From FLUQ01 sp031550605 (GTDB taxonomy: Bacteria > Desulfobacterota > Desulfovibrionia > Desulfovibrionales > Desulfovibrionaceae), in contig JAVBOK010000022.1 of NCBI GenBank assembly GCA_031550605.1, forward strand, positions 1-64,000: a stretch of DNA of 64,000 bases, written 5' to 3'. Within the stretch, counting starts at the first letter, position 1; each line of letters opens with the position of its first letter. A program made the position numbers and the translations under genes. Shown in pieces: positions 26,302 through 34,912 of the stretch. The notes beneath the pieces were generated by a model that saw nothing but the letters and a program-made list of their open reading frames with translations, searched no databases and had not been told where the DNA came from.

Positions 26302-27078
26302 GTGGAACTCGAACTGGAACTGGAACTGGCGCTTCTTCTGCTGCTCTGCCTGGTGTATTTCGTCTCCGGGTTTCTTGACGGCATATCCGGCGGCGGGGGG
26401 CTTCTCGCCGTTCCCGCCCTGCTGCTGGCCGGCGTTCCGCCGGAATTCGTCCTGGGCACCAACAAACTGGCCATGCTGCCGGGCACAGCCGTGTCGCTGG
26501 CAACCTTCGCCCGCGGAGGGTTTGTGACCTGGCAGCTGGTGCGCGTCGGCGTTCCCATTGCCGTGGTCGGCACGCTTTTCGGGGCCGCGGCCATACTGCG
26601 CTTCGACAATGCGGGCATCGGCCGGGCCATCGTTTTTCTGCTGCCGCTGGGCATCGCCGCGACGCTGCTGCCCAAGAAGGACAGGGGAGGTTCGGAGCAA
26701 CTGGCCCGGAAAAGTCTGTACGTCGCCGCGCCGCTGGTTTGCGCCGTCCTCGGGGTGTATGACGGGTTTTTCGGGCCCGGCAGCGCCAGCTTCCTTATCC
26801 TGGCCTTTCACTGCATCCTCGGACTCGGCCTGCTGCACGCGGCCGCCACCACCAAGGTCTTCAACCTGGCCAGCGTGATCGTCGCCCTGTGCGTTTTCGC
26901 CTGGCACGGCAAGATTCTCTATCTTCTGGCCGTGCCTTTGGGCGCGACCTATATCGGGGGCATCTACATCGGCAGCAAAATGGCCATCAGGAGCGGGGCC
27001 GCCTTTGTACGCAAAGTCCTGATCGTGTCGCTGACCCTGCTTTTCGCCTCGCTGGTCTGGAAGTTTTATCTCGTTTGA
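26302..27078 (+). CDS. TauE/SafE-family exporter, copy 2
   Basis: 258 aa from GTG 26302. An ATG at 26284 is an alternative, but copy 1 has ACG at the aligned position, so the shared GTG is preferred. It has the same layout as copy 1, with GFLDGISGGGGL, GTNKLA and YDGFFGPGSASF. The identity is high throughout, with the most divergence at the extreme N-terminus (VELELELELAL, a glutamate-leucine run) and in loops. The pair arose by tandem duplication. They could have different substrates or form a heteromer; the sequence does not decide this. Confidence 0.86.
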   Translation: MELELELELALLLLLCLVYFVSGFLDGISGGGGLLAVPALLLAGVPPEFVLGTNKLAMLPGTAVSLATFARGGFVTWQLVRVGVPIAVVGTLFGAAAILRFDNAGIGRAIVFLLPLGIAATLLPKKDRGGSEQLARKSLYVAAPLVCAVLGVYDGFFGPGSASFLILAFHCILGLGLLHAAATTKVFNLASVIVALCVFAWHGKILYLLAVPLGATYIGGIYIGSKMAIRSGAAFVRKVLIVSLTLLFASLVWKFYLV

Positions 27079-27197
27079 GTCCTGCCTTCCGCCGCGCCCG
27101 GCGGGCGCGGCGGCATCCATTTTTCACGCGGCTCTTGCTATGGCGGGCGTGTTTCACTACAGTGCGTCGAGCAAATCTTTCTTCAGCGAGCATATGT

Positions 27198-27968
27198 ATG
27201 CCAGATGATTCGTTATGGTTCATCTTTTCGGGCGGGTCCCTGCTGCTGGACCCCGGCGCGGGCGGCACCTTCGGCGTGCCGCGCGGCGACGCCCCCCCCC
27301 TGCCCCCGGCGGGGGCGCTCCACAACCTGGGGGTATGGGGAAACACGCGATGCACGGCGTATGCCGTGGCCCGCTCTCCGGAAAACGGCGGCTGGGTTCC
27401 CACGGATCTGCGCGCCGCCTACCGGGCCATGGACCCCACCCTGCGCCCCTATGCGGGCAAAGGGTTCCAGATGATCCACTGGGACAAGCAGTCGCGCTTT
27501 TGCCCATCCTGCGGCACGGCCACCCGTCCCGCCACGGCCATTTCCAAATCCTGCCCCAGCTGCGGCCAGGAAATATTCCCGCCCATCACTCCGGCCGTGC
27601 TGATCCTGATCCGCAAGGACGACAGCATCCTGCTGGCCCGCAACCGCACGTTCAGGGGACCGCACCACAGCATTCTCGCGGGTTTTCTGGAACCCGGCGA
27701 AACCCTGGAAGAATGCGTGCGCCGCGAAACGCGCGAGGAAACCAGCCTGGAAATAGACAACATCACCTATTTCGGCTCGCAGCCCTGGCCCTTTCCCAGC
27801 AACCTGATGGTCGGATTCGTCGCGGATTATAAAAGCGGAGAGATCGCGCTGCAGGAAAGCGAACTGGCTTCCGGCGGCTTTTTCACCCGGGACAATCTGC
27901 CTGAACTGCCCACCAACATCAGCCTTTCCCGCCGCATGATCGACTGGTGGATCGCGGACGGCAAATAA
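27198..27968 (+). CDS. nudC: NADH pyrophosphatase NudC
   Basis: 256 aa, matching the ~257 aa of the E. coli enzyme. A four-cysteine zinc ribbon (CPSC...CPSC, about residues 98-118) is followed by the Nudix box (GFLEPGETLEECVRRETREE) and the NudC signature SQPWPFPSNLMVGF, which distinguishes it from other Nudix enzymes. It hydrolyses NADH and removes NAD caps from RNA. ATG 27198 has a weak ribosome site; earlier ATGs in the frame lie within the previous gene. The methyltransferase gene starts 9 bases after its stop. Confidence 0.94.
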   Translation: MPDDSLWFIFSGGSLLLDPGAGGTFGVPRGDAPPLPPAGALHNLGVWGNTRCTAYAVARSPENGGWVPTDLRAAYRAMDPTLRPYAGKGFQMIHWDKQSRFCPSCGTATRPATAISKSCPSCGQEIFPPITPAVLILIRKDDSILLARNRTFRGPHHSILAGFLEPGETLEECVRRETREETSLEIDNITYFGSQPWPFPSNLMVGFVADYKSGEIALQESELASGGFFTRDNLPELPTNISLSRRMIDWWIADGK

Positions 27969-27977
27969 GGATGCTCC

Positions 27978-28571
27978 ATGTCACGAGCGGCAATCCGGTT
28001 CTATGACACCTTCGCGGCGCTATATCCGGTGCTGGACCTGTTTTTGCGCGCGCCGAAAAGGAAACTGGTCGAGCGGGTCAACGCGGAACCCGCCGGCAGG
28101 CTGCTGGAGATCGGCGTAGGCCGCGGCGACACGCTCTGCGGATATACGCATGCCTCTCTTACCGGCATCGACGCGTCCGAAGGCATGCTGGCATTTGCGC
28201 GCAAATGCGCCCCGGACGGCTGCGTCCTGCGCGTCATGGACGCCGAAAATCTGGAGTTTCCCGACGCCGCGTTTGATTACGCCGTCATATCGTCCGTGCT
28301 GTCCGTGGTCGAGCGGCCCGGCAGGGTCATGGACGAAATCCACAGGATTCTTGTGCCGGGGGGACGGGCCTTTATCCTCAACCACCATGTGAGCAGCGGA
28401 ACGTGGCGGCACAGGCTGAACCTCATGCTGGCCCCGCTGACGAAGATGCTGCATTTTTCCGCCATATTCGACGTGCAGTCCCATGTGGACCCCGCCAAGT
28501 TCACCCTGAGGGAACGCAAAGGGCACGGGCTGATGCCCCGGCAGACCCTGTTCGTGCTGGAAAAAATTTGA
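27978..28571 (+). CDS. class I SAM-dependent methyltransferase (PmtA-like)
   Basis: 197 aa. Motif I is LLEIGVGRGDTL (about 35-46), the acidic end of strand 2 is TGIDASEGM, and motif II/III regions VMDAENLEFPDAAFDYAV and LVPGGRAFILNH are typical of small phospholipid or quinone methyltransferases. The spacing resembles bacterial phosphatidylethanolamine N-methyltransferase (PmtA) proteins, though similar enzymes act on other substrates. AAGGA precedes the ATG, and it follows nudC by 9 bases, so the two are probably cotranscribed. Confidence 0.75.
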   Translation: MSRAAIRFYDTFAALYPVLDLFLRAPKRKLVERVNAEPAGRLLEIGVGRGDTLCGYTHASLTGIDASEGMLAFARKCAPDGCVLRVMDAENLEFPDAAFDYAVISSVLSVVERPGRVMDEIHRILVPGGRAFILNHHVSSGTWRHRLNLMLAPLTKMLHFSAIFDVQSHVDPAKFTLRERKGHGLMPRQTLFVLEKI

Positions 28572-28678
28572 GGCTGTCCGGCCGGGCTGCCCGGATGCGT
28601 CCGGGTTTCCGGCGGGACCGCGAAAATGAGCGCCTTTGCGCTCTGCGGAACCGCATCAACGCCACCGGAGTTGTTGTT

Positions 28679-29701
28679 ATGGAAGCGCCCGACATCACGC
28701 GGGTGAGCGCGACTGTCCCGCTCGGGGAATACAGTCGCGGCACGCTCGAATTTTTTTATTCCACCATGCTTGCCATCCGCGCATTCGAACGCGCGGTGGA
28801 AAAAAACTACCTGGCCCGCGAGATCCCCGGCTTCGTCCATCTGTATATCGGGCAGGAAGCCATCGCCACGGGCGTCATGGCCTGCCTCGGCCCTGGGGAC
28901 TACATTGAAAGCACGCACCGGGGCCACGGGCACACCATCGCCAAAGGGGCGGACCTCAACGCCATGATGGCCGAGATATACGGCAGAAAAACCGGCTGCT
29001 GCAAAGGCAAGGGCGGGTCCATGCACATCGCCGACTTCAGCGTGGGCATGCTGGGGGCCAACGGCGTGGTGGGCGGCGGCTACACCCTGGCCGCCGGGGC
29101 GGCCCTTGCCCAGAAGATGAGGGGCCGCGGCGGCGTTTCCGCGGTCTTTTTCGGCGACGGGGCCAGCAACCGGGGAACCTTTCACGAAGCGGCCAACATG
29201 GCCGCCGTCTGGAAGCTGCCCCTGCTTTTCGTCTGCGAACTGAACGAATACGCATCCACCACGCCGTACCGGGACGCCACGGCCGTGGCGGACATTTCCC
29301 GCCGCGCTTACGGGTACGGCATGCCCGCCGTCATTGTGGACGGCAACGACGTGTTCGCGGTGCACGAAGGCGCGAAAAGGCTGGTTGACGGCATCCGCGC
29401 GGGCGGCGGACCGGCTTTTCTGGAATGCAAATCGTACCGGGTCAAAGGCCATTTTGTCGGCGACCCGGAAACATATCGGACCCGCGAAGAGGTCCAGCGC
29501 CACATCGACACACGGGACCCCCTGGCGGTCTTTGAAAGCAGGGCGCTGGCGGAGGGAGCCTTCACGCCGGCACAGTTGCGGGCCATGCGCGATGCGGCGG
29601 AAGCGGCCGTCGCCGCGGCCCTGGATTTCGCCCGCGCGTCGCCGGAACCGGACCCTTCCGAACTGTTCGCGGATCTTTATGTCCAGCCGGAGGCCCGATG
29701 A
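28679..29701 (+). CDS. thiamine-diphosphate 2-oxoacid dehydrogenase E1 alpha subunit
   Basis: 340 aa from ATG 28679 with GGAG nearby. It has HRGHGHTIAKG, GKGGSMHIAD, and the ThDP motif GDGASNRGTFHEAANMAAVW, and ends with the E1-alpha helical region. This is the PdhA/AcoA family: pyruvate, acetoin or branched-chain 2-oxoacid dehydrogenase. Its stop overlaps the start of the beta-subunit gene by 4 bases (ATGA). No E2 or E3 gene follows; a TRAP transporter does. The exact 2-oxoacid or acetoin substrate cannot be assigned. Confidence 0.88.
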   Translation: MEAPDITRVSATVPLGEYSRGTLEFFYSTMLAIRAFERAVEKNYLAREIPGFVHLYIGQEAIATGVMACLGPGDYIESTHRGHGHTIAKGADLNAMMAEIYGRKTGCCKGKGGSMHIADFSVGMLGANGVVGGGYTLAAGAALAQKMRGRGGVSAVFFGDGASNRGTFHEAANMAAVWKLPLLFVCELNEYASTTPYRDATAVADISRRAYGYGMPAVIVDGNDVFAVHEGAKRLVDGIRAGGGPAFLECKSYRVKGHFVGDPETYRTREEVQRHIDTRDPLAVFESRALAEGAFTPAQLRAMRDAAEAAVAAALDFARASPEPDPSELFADLYVQPEAR

Positions 29702-30669
29702 GAACCATCACGTTTTCCCAGGCCACCCTTGAGGCCATGCGCGAAGAAATGGCCCGCGACCCTTCCGTGTTCGTCATGGGCGAAGACATCGCCCGGCAGG
29801 GCGGGCTGTTCGGCCAGTTCGCGGGATTGCCCGACGCTTTCGGCCTTGACCGCGTACGCGACACCCCCATATCCGAAACCGCCATCGTCGGCGCGGCCGT
29901 CGGCGCGGCGTTGGCGGGCATGCGGCCGGTGGCGGACATGCATTTCGCGGACTTCATCGGCGTGTGCATGGACGAGGTTTTCAACCAGATGGCCAAGGTC
30001 CACTACATGTTCGGCGGACAGAAATCCGTGCCTCTGGTGCTGCGCGCGCCCGACGGCATGCTGCAATCCGCCGCGGCCCAGCATTCCCAGTGCGTGGAGG
30101 CATGGTTCGCCCATATCCCCGGCCTCAAGGTCGTGGCCCCGTCCAACCCGGCGGACGCCAAAGGCCTGCTCAAGGCGGCCATCCGCGACGACAACCCGGT
30201 CATCTATTTCGAGCACAAGGGATTGTTCTCCATGACCGGCGACGTGCCCGACGGCGACCATGTGGCGGAAATCGGCAAAGCCCGCATCGAGCGCGAAGGA
30301 ACGGACCTGACCATTGTTTCCTACTCCATGATGCTGCACCACGCCGCGAGAGCCGCGGACCGGCTGGCGGCGGAGGGAGTCAGCGCGGAGCTGCTTGATC
30401 TGCGGTCCGTTTCGCCCTATGACAAGGAAGCTGTCCTGCGTTCCGTCGCCAAGACGGGCCGTTTGTGCGTTGCCCACGAGGCGGTGAAGCAGGGCGGCTT
30501 CGGGGCGGAAATCGCATCCATGGTCGCGGAAGAAGGTTTCGACCTCCTGCGCGCGCCAGTCGCGCGCGTGGGCGCGCCCTTTTGCCCCGTTCCCTTCGCG
30601 CCTTCACTGGAAAAAGCGTACGCGGTCACTGCGGACGGCATTTACGACGCGGTCAAAAAGATTCTGTAA
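29698..30669 (+). CDS. thiamine-diphosphate 2-oxoacid dehydrogenase E1 beta subunit
   Basis: 323 aa, the usual length of PdhB/AcoB. TFSQATLEAMREEM opens the protein; GEDIARQGGLFGQF, PISETAIVGAAVGAA and the later LRSVSPYDKEAV and CVAHEAVKQGGFGAEI segments mark the family. It pairs with the alpha subunit to decarboxylate a 2-oxoacid or cleave acetoin. It is translationally coupled to the alpha gene, and the TRAP solute receptor starts 41 bases downstream, suggesting that import of the substrate and its oxidation are co-regulated. Confidence 0.88.
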   Translation: MRTITFSQATLEAMREEMARDPSVFVMGEDIARQGGLFGQFAGLPDAFGLDRVRDTPISETAIVGAAVGAALAGMRPVADMHFADFIGVCMDEVFNQMAKVHYMFGGQKSVPLVLRAPDGMLQSAAAQHSQCVEAWFAHIPGLKVVAPSNPADAKGLLKAAIRDDNPVIYFEHKGLFSMTGDVPDGDHVAEIGKARIEREGTDLTIVSYSMMLHHAARAADRLAAEGVSAELLDLRSVSPYDKEAVLRSVAKTGRLCVAHEAVKQGGFGAEIASMVAEEGFDLLRAPVARVGAPFCPVPFAPSLEKAYAVTADGIYDAVKKIL

Positions 30670-30710
30670 ACGAATACCACCTGCAGTTGTACATCAAAGG
30701 AGGCATCCCC

Positions 30711-31796
30711 ATGAAAAAACTTCTGATCGCCGCCATGGCGGCCCTTCTTCTCCTCGCGTTCGCCGCGCCGTCTTTCGCGGCCTACCGGGCCGAATACAAG
30801 CTGGACATCGTGCCGGGCATCAACACCGCCTGGGGCATGGGCGCCCAGTACTTCGCCGACCTGGTCAAGGAACGCAGCGGCGGAAAAATCACCATCAAGG
30901 TCTATCCCAACTCGCAGCTGACCACGGGCAAACAGACCAACGCCTTTCTGCTGCTGCGCAACGGCACCATCGACTTCGCCGTGCAGTCGACCATCAACTA
31001 TTCGCCCCAGATTCCCGAACTGAACCTGTTCGCCCTGCCCTTTTTCATCGCCGGCGAACCCGACCGCTACAAGGCTCTGGACGCCATAACGGGCGGCAAA
31101 TCCGGCCAGATGATCGCCAAGGCCCTGGAAGCCAAGGGCGCCGTGTTCATCTGCTTCGGCGAGAACGGATTCCGCGAACTGACGAACAGCAAGAAGGAAA
31201 TCCGTTCGCCCAAAGACATGGAAGGCCTCAAGGCCCGCGTGGTCGGCAGCCCCCTGTTCATCGACATCTTCAAGGCTCTGGGCGCCAACCCCATGACCAT
31301 GGCCTGGTCCGACACCATGTCCGCCATCCAGCAGGGGGTCATCGACGCGCAGGAAAACCCGGTCATGACCTTCTACCCCCTCAAGATCACGGACTATCAC
31401 AAGTTCATCACCAACTGGCACTATGTGGCCGATCCGACCATGTTCGTGGCCAACCCCGACATCTGGAAATCCTTCAGCGCCGCGGATCAGGCCATGATCG
31501 CGAAAGCCGCCAAAGAAGCCGCCGCGTACCAGATCGCGCTGGGCCGTTGCGGACTTGACGAGAACGACGGCGGCAAGAACGCCGCCTATCTGAAAAAAAT
31601 CGGCAAGCAGCCCGAATCCACGGACTGGCAGGCGACGCTGACCAAGGCCGGGGCCAAGGTCGTCAACCTGAGCCCCGCGGAAATGAAGGCCTTTGTCGAC
31701 GCGACCAAGCCCCTTATCGACCAGTGGCGCGACAAGATCGGCGCCGACCTGATCAAGACCGCCCAGGCCGACATGGCCGCTGCCAGAAGCAAGTAA
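30711..31796 (+). CDS. dctP: TRAP transporter solute receptor (DctP family)
   Basis: 361 aa from ATG 30711 with AAAGGAGG just upstream. A typical signal peptide (KKLLIAAMAALLLLAFAAPSFA) is followed by the DctP fold, including the conserved PNSQL segment and the arginine-containing 'GLKARVVGSPLF' region that binds the substrate carboxylate. It is the periplasmic receptor of the DctPQM carrier encoded next. Adjacent genes suggest an aliphatic hydroxy- or oxo-acid ligand, by inference only. A 14-bp hairpin follows the stop and may raise the amount of this receptor relative to the membrane subunits. Confidence 0.92.
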   Translation: MKKLLIAAMAALLLLAFAAPSFAAYRAEYKLDIVPGINTAWGMGAQYFADLVKERSGGKITIKVYPNSQLTTGKQTNAFLLLRNGTIDFAVQSTINYSPQIPELNLFALPFFIAGEPDRYKALDAITGGKSGQMIAKALEAKGAVFICFGENGFRELTNSKKEIRSPKDMEGLKARVVGSPLFIDIFKALGANPMTMAWSDTMSAIQQGVIDAQENPVMTFYPLKITDYHKFITNWHYVADPTMFVANPDIWKSFSAADQAMIAKAAKEAAAYQIALGRCGLDENDGGKNAAYLKKIGKQPESTDWQATLTKAGAKVVNLSPAEMKAFVDATKPLIDQWRDKIGADLIKTAQADMAAARSK

Positions 31797-31802
31797 GCCG
31801 GC

Positions 31803-31834
31803 GGCGGCAGCGGGAGGCCCCTCCCGCTGCCGCC
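31803..31834 (+). promoter_or_regulatory. stem-loop between receptor and permease genes
   Basis: Perfect 14-bp stem GGCGGCAGCGGGAG / CTCCCGCTGCCGCC with a 4-base loop, without a T-run. Such hairpins within binding-protein operons protect the upstream mRNA and give more receptor than permease. Confidence 0.6.
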
Positions 31835-31852
31835 CGCGCATGAGGAGTGGGC

Positions 31853-32323
31853 GTGCTCAAAACCATCTTCGACCATCTGGAAGAAATCCTGGGGGCCCTG
31901 GTCATGGCGGTCATGGTGACACTGGCCTTTGTCAACGTCATCACGCGCTACGTCATCGTCTATCCCCTGGCGTTCACGGAAGAGATCACCATCAGCATGT
32001 TCGTCTGGGTCACGCTGCTGGGCATTTCCATCGCTTTTCGCAAGAACGCGCACCTGGCCGTGACCTTTTTCAACGACCTGATGCCCGAATCCGTCAGAAA
32101 ACTCTTTTTCTTCATCGCCAACGGCATGGCCCTCGCCCTGTTCGCCCTGCTGGCCTGGCTCGGGTTCCATCAGGTCATGGACGAGTGGGAACTGGGCGCC
32201 ATCACCGATTCGCTGGCCATTCCGTCCTGCGTTTATTCCGCGGGCATTCCGGTCTTTTCCGTGCTCATCATCATCCGCATCACGCAGTTCATGGTCCGGA
32301 CGACGCGTGAAGGCCGCTTTTAA
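31853..32323 (+). CDS. dctQ: TRAP transporter small permease (DctQ)
   Basis: 156 aa from GTG 31853; GAGGAG ends 5 bases before it, whereas an earlier GTG at 31847 overlaps that ribosome site. Four hydrophobic segments, with the conserved FRKNAHLAV region between the second and third and TEEIT before it, identify the DctQ family. It forms the integral membrane complex with the DctM subunit encoded 12 bases downstream. Confidence 0.9.
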   Translation: MLKTIFDHLEEILGALVMAVMVTLAFVNVITRYVIVYPLAFTEEITISMFVWVTLLGISIAFRKNAHLAVTFFNDLMPESVRKLFFFIANGMALALFALLAWLGFHQVMDEWELGAITDSLAIPSCVYSAGIPVFSVLIIIRITQFMVRTTREGRF

Positions 32324-32335
32324 GGGGGGATACCG

Positions 32336-33631
32336 GTGGCGTTACTGCAAGATCCCGTCCTGTGGACCCTGCTGCTCTTTCTGGTTCCGCTCCTGATCCG
32401 CGTGCCCATTGCCGTGGCCCTGGGGCTGTCCACCTTCGTGGTCGTCTGGAACTGGAACCTGGGCTACAAGATGCTGTCGTACAGCTTTTACGCGGGCATC
32501 GCCAAAACGCCCCTGCTGGCCATCCCCTTTTTCATCCTGGCCGGCATCATCATGGAAAAGGTGGGCATAGCCGAACGCCTGATCGCCTTCATCAAGCAAC
32601 TGGTGGGCGACATGTGCGGCGGACTGGCCGTGGCCGCGGTCATTGTGGCGGCCTTCTGGGGCGCGGTCAGCGGCTCGGGCCCGGCCACCGTGGCCGCCCT
32701 GGGCCTGATCCTGATCCCGAGCATGGCGATCGCCGGCTACGACAAGGCATTCGCCACGGCCACGGTATCCGTGGCTTCGGGCCTGGCCATCATCATCCCG
32801 CCCAGCATCGCCTTCATCGTTTACGGCGACATCATGCAGCAGTCCGTGGGCACCCTGTTCGCGGCGGGGATCGTGCCCGGCATCATCGTGGCGGCGTTTT
32901 TGTGCGTCACCGTGTACGCCATCTCGCGCAAGCACGGGTACAGGGGCGAGAAGCGGGGCGATGCCGCCGCCTTTCTGGCGGCTTTCCGCAACGCCTTCTG
33001 GGGCCTGCTGACCCCGGTCATCATTCTGGGCGGCATTTACGGCGGCATTTTCACTCCCACGGAGGCCGCGGCCGTCGCCGCCTTTTACGGGCTGTTCGTC
33101 GGCGTTTTCATCTACAGGACCCTGGATTTGCCGCTGCTGTATGAAATTCTGGTCGAAACGGTCGTGTCCACGGCCGTGGTCATGTTCGTGGTGGCCTGTG
33201 CCGGCCTGTATTCCTGGCTGGGGGCCACCGTCGGCATCATCGACAAAATCGCCGGCCTTCTGCTGGGCGTTTCGAAAAATCCCGCCGTCATCATGCTGAT
33301 GATCAACATCATTCTGCTGCTGGCGGGCATGCTGCTCGACGCCAACTCCATCATGTACATCTTTCTGCCCATCCTCATGCCCATCATCAAGGCCCTGGGC
33401 TGGGACCCCATCTGGTTCGGCGTGATCATGACCGTCAATTTGGCCATCGGCCAGGTCACCCCGCCGGTGGCGGTGAACCTGTTCGTCGGCGCGCGCATCA
33501 GCGGCCTTTCCATGGAGGCCATCGCCCGGCCGGCCGTTCCGCTGATCATCGCGTCCGCCATCGCGCTGTTCGTGTTGTGCGTGTTCCCGGACCTGACCCT
33601 GTTCCTGCCGCGCCTGCTGAAGATGATGTAG
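32336..33631 (+). CDS. dctM: TRAP transporter large permease (DctM)
   Basis: 431 aa from GTG 32336 with AAGGGGGGA upstream. Twelve or so membrane segments; the family features include ILAGIIMEKVGIAERL, SGSGPATVAALG, IIPPSIAFIVYGD and, near the end, AIGQVTPPVAVNLFVG. It is the sodium-driven transport subunit of the ion-gradient TRAP system and completes the DctPQM set. The three genes are contiguous and probably extend the E1 alpha/beta operon. Confidence 0.92.
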   Translation: MALLQDPVLWTLLLFLVPLLIRVPIAVALGLSTFVVVWNWNLGYKMLSYSFYAGIAKTPLLAIPFFILAGIIMEKVGIAERLIAFIKQLVGDMCGGLAVAAVIVAAFWGAVSGSGPATVAALGLILIPSMAIAGYDKAFATATVSVASGLAIIIPPSIAFIVYGDIMQQSVGTLFAAGIVPGIIVAAFLCVTVYAISRKHGYRGEKRGDAAAFLAAFRNAFWGLLTPVIILGGIYGGIFTPTEAAAVAAFYGLFVGVFIYRTLDLPLLYEILVETVVSTAVVMFVVACAGLYSWLGATVGIIDKIAGLLLGVSKNPAVIMLMINIILLLAGMLLDANSIMYIFLPILMPIIKALGWDPIWFGVIMTVNLAIGQVTPPVAVNLFVGARISGLSMEAIARPAVPLIIASAIALFVLCVFPDLTLFLPRLLKMM

Positions 33632-33728
33632 GGCGTTTTCAGGATGGAAATGCTGTGGAGCGCAGCAGCGCGGAGAAAAGGGCGTTGTGTCTTTTTTCGG
33701 AACCGGATCGTGGAAGATCCTGAAGGGA

Positions 33729-33785
33729 GGCCGCGCCTGGACGCGCGGCCGCGAAAATTCCCCGGCGTGCCCCGCCGCGGGGCAC
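33729..33785. terminator. pair of hairpins after dctM
   Basis: Hairpin 1 (33729-33750) has an 8-bp stem GGCCGCGC / GCGCGGCC; hairpin 2 (33767-33785) has a 7-bp stem GTGCCCC / GGGGCAC. Neither has a T-run. Together they probably mark the 3' end of the TRAP operon transcript. Confidence 0.45.
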
Positions 33786-33829
33786 GGTAACGGCATGAAG
33801 CAATACATGGAATAAAGCGCAGGGTTGGC

Positions 33830-34792
33830 ATGGCTGAAGTGTTTCTCGCGGTATTTCCCGTATTTCTGATTCTGGGCGTGGGCATGGTTCTGGACAGAAG
33901 CCGCCTGCTGGCGGAAAATTTCGCCGGCCAGCTCAGTCTGTACGTTTTCAACCTGGCCATGCCCTGCCTGCTGTTCCGGCTGGTGGCCGTGTCCGGCCTG
34001 TCTTTTTCCCGCATGGGGGGATATCTGCTCGGCATGTTCCTGGCCCAGACCCTCGTTTTCTGGGCCGGCTACGCCTGGATGACCGCCGGTTTCCGCCGGC
34101 CGAGCCTGGAGGCGGCAATCGTCGCCCTGGCTTTCGGCTGCAGCAATTCCGGCTTTATCGGCCTGCCCGTGGTGGACAGTCTGCTGCCGGGCAACAAGGA
34201 AGCCCTGGTGGCCGTTGGTCTTGCCTGCACCCTGACACCCCTGACCCTGATCAGCGCCCAGGCCCTGATCGAAAGCCGGACCCGGGCGGCCGGGGGCGCC
34301 ATGCCGAAAATCGTGGCCAGGGCCGTGCTGCTGAACCCCTTTCTGCTGGCCACCGTATCCGGCTTTGTCTGCAATCTGTCCGGAACCGGCATCTGGGCGC
34401 CGGCGGACCGGGTGCTGGCGCTGCTCGGCTCCACCGCCGCGCCCTGCGCCCTGGTCGCCCTGGGCCTGGACATGCGCCGCAAACTCGCCGTGGCCGGGCG
34501 AGCAGCCAGCCCGCACCGCCTGAAATGGCAGAGCGGCATCGCCGCCGCCCGGCTGGCGGGGCATCCGCTTGCGGCCTGGATCATCATGGCCGCCCTTGGC
34601 GTGCCGGATATCTGGCTGGCCGCCGGGGTGCTGACGTCCGGCACGTCCACGGCGGTCATGACGTACGTTTTGGCCGACATCAGCGGGGTGATCCCCGAGG
34701 AGTCCGCCCTGTCCGTGGTCATCACCGCGGCCCTGTCCATGGCCACCATTCCCGCCTTCGCCCTGGCCCTGCGGGCGGCGGGGTACATGTGA
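33830..34792 (+). CDS. AEC-family transporter
   Basis: 320 aa, about ten membrane segments in two similar halves. FNLAMPCLLFRLV in the first half, FGCSNSGFIGLPVV, and the conserved 'ALGLDM' and 'SGTSTAVMTYVLA' segments mark the auxin efflux carrier (AEC) family, which in bacteria carries malate, malonate and similar organic acids. It follows the TRAP operon by about 200 bases that include two hairpins, so it is probably transcribed separately. The next gene, a dehydrogenase, has its own sigma-54 promoter. Confidence 0.82.
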   Translation: MAEVFLAVFPVFLILGVGMVLDRSRLLAENFAGQLSLYVFNLAMPCLLFRLVAVSGLSFSRMGGYLLGMFLAQTLVFWAGYAWMTAGFRRPSLEAAIVALAFGCSNSGFIGLPVVDSLLPGNKEALVAVGLACTLTPLTLISAQALIESRTRAAGGAMPKIVARAVLLNPFLLATVSGFVCNLSGTGIWAPADRVLALLGSTAAPCALVALGLDMRRKLAVAGRAASPHRLKWQSGIAAARLAGHPLAAWIIMAALGVPDIWLAAGVLTSGTSTAVMTYVLADISGVIPEESALSVVITAALSMATIPAFALALRAAGYM

Positions 34793-34840
34793 CCGCCGGC
34801 TGCGGAACGCCGCAGCACATTCCCTACACGGACTCTCGCG

Positions 34841-34855
34841 CGGCATGTTTATTGC
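34841..34855 (+). promoter_or_regulatory. sigma-54 (-24/-12) promoter for the amber-interrupted dehydrogenase
   Basis: CGGCATGTTTATTGC, followed by TT, fits TGGCAYR-N4-TTGC with exact spacing, and differs by a single base from the sequence at 6543-6557. Predicted RNA start is near 34867. Confidence 0.65.
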
Positions 34856-34871
34856 TTGCCGCTGTCCCCGT

Positions 34872-34893
34872 GTCGCGCCTGTTTTCGCGCGAC
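34872..34893. promoter_or_regulatory. GTCGCGC inverted repeat (candidate regulator site)
   Basis: Arms GTCGCGC and GCGCGAC with an 8-base spacer, placed between the sigma-54 promoter and the start codon. Similar GTCGCG elements occur at 35918-35943, 40532-40549 and 44699-44706, all in this cluster. Confidence 0.4.
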
Positions 34894-34912
34894 GAACGAT
34901 CAGGAGGCTTTC

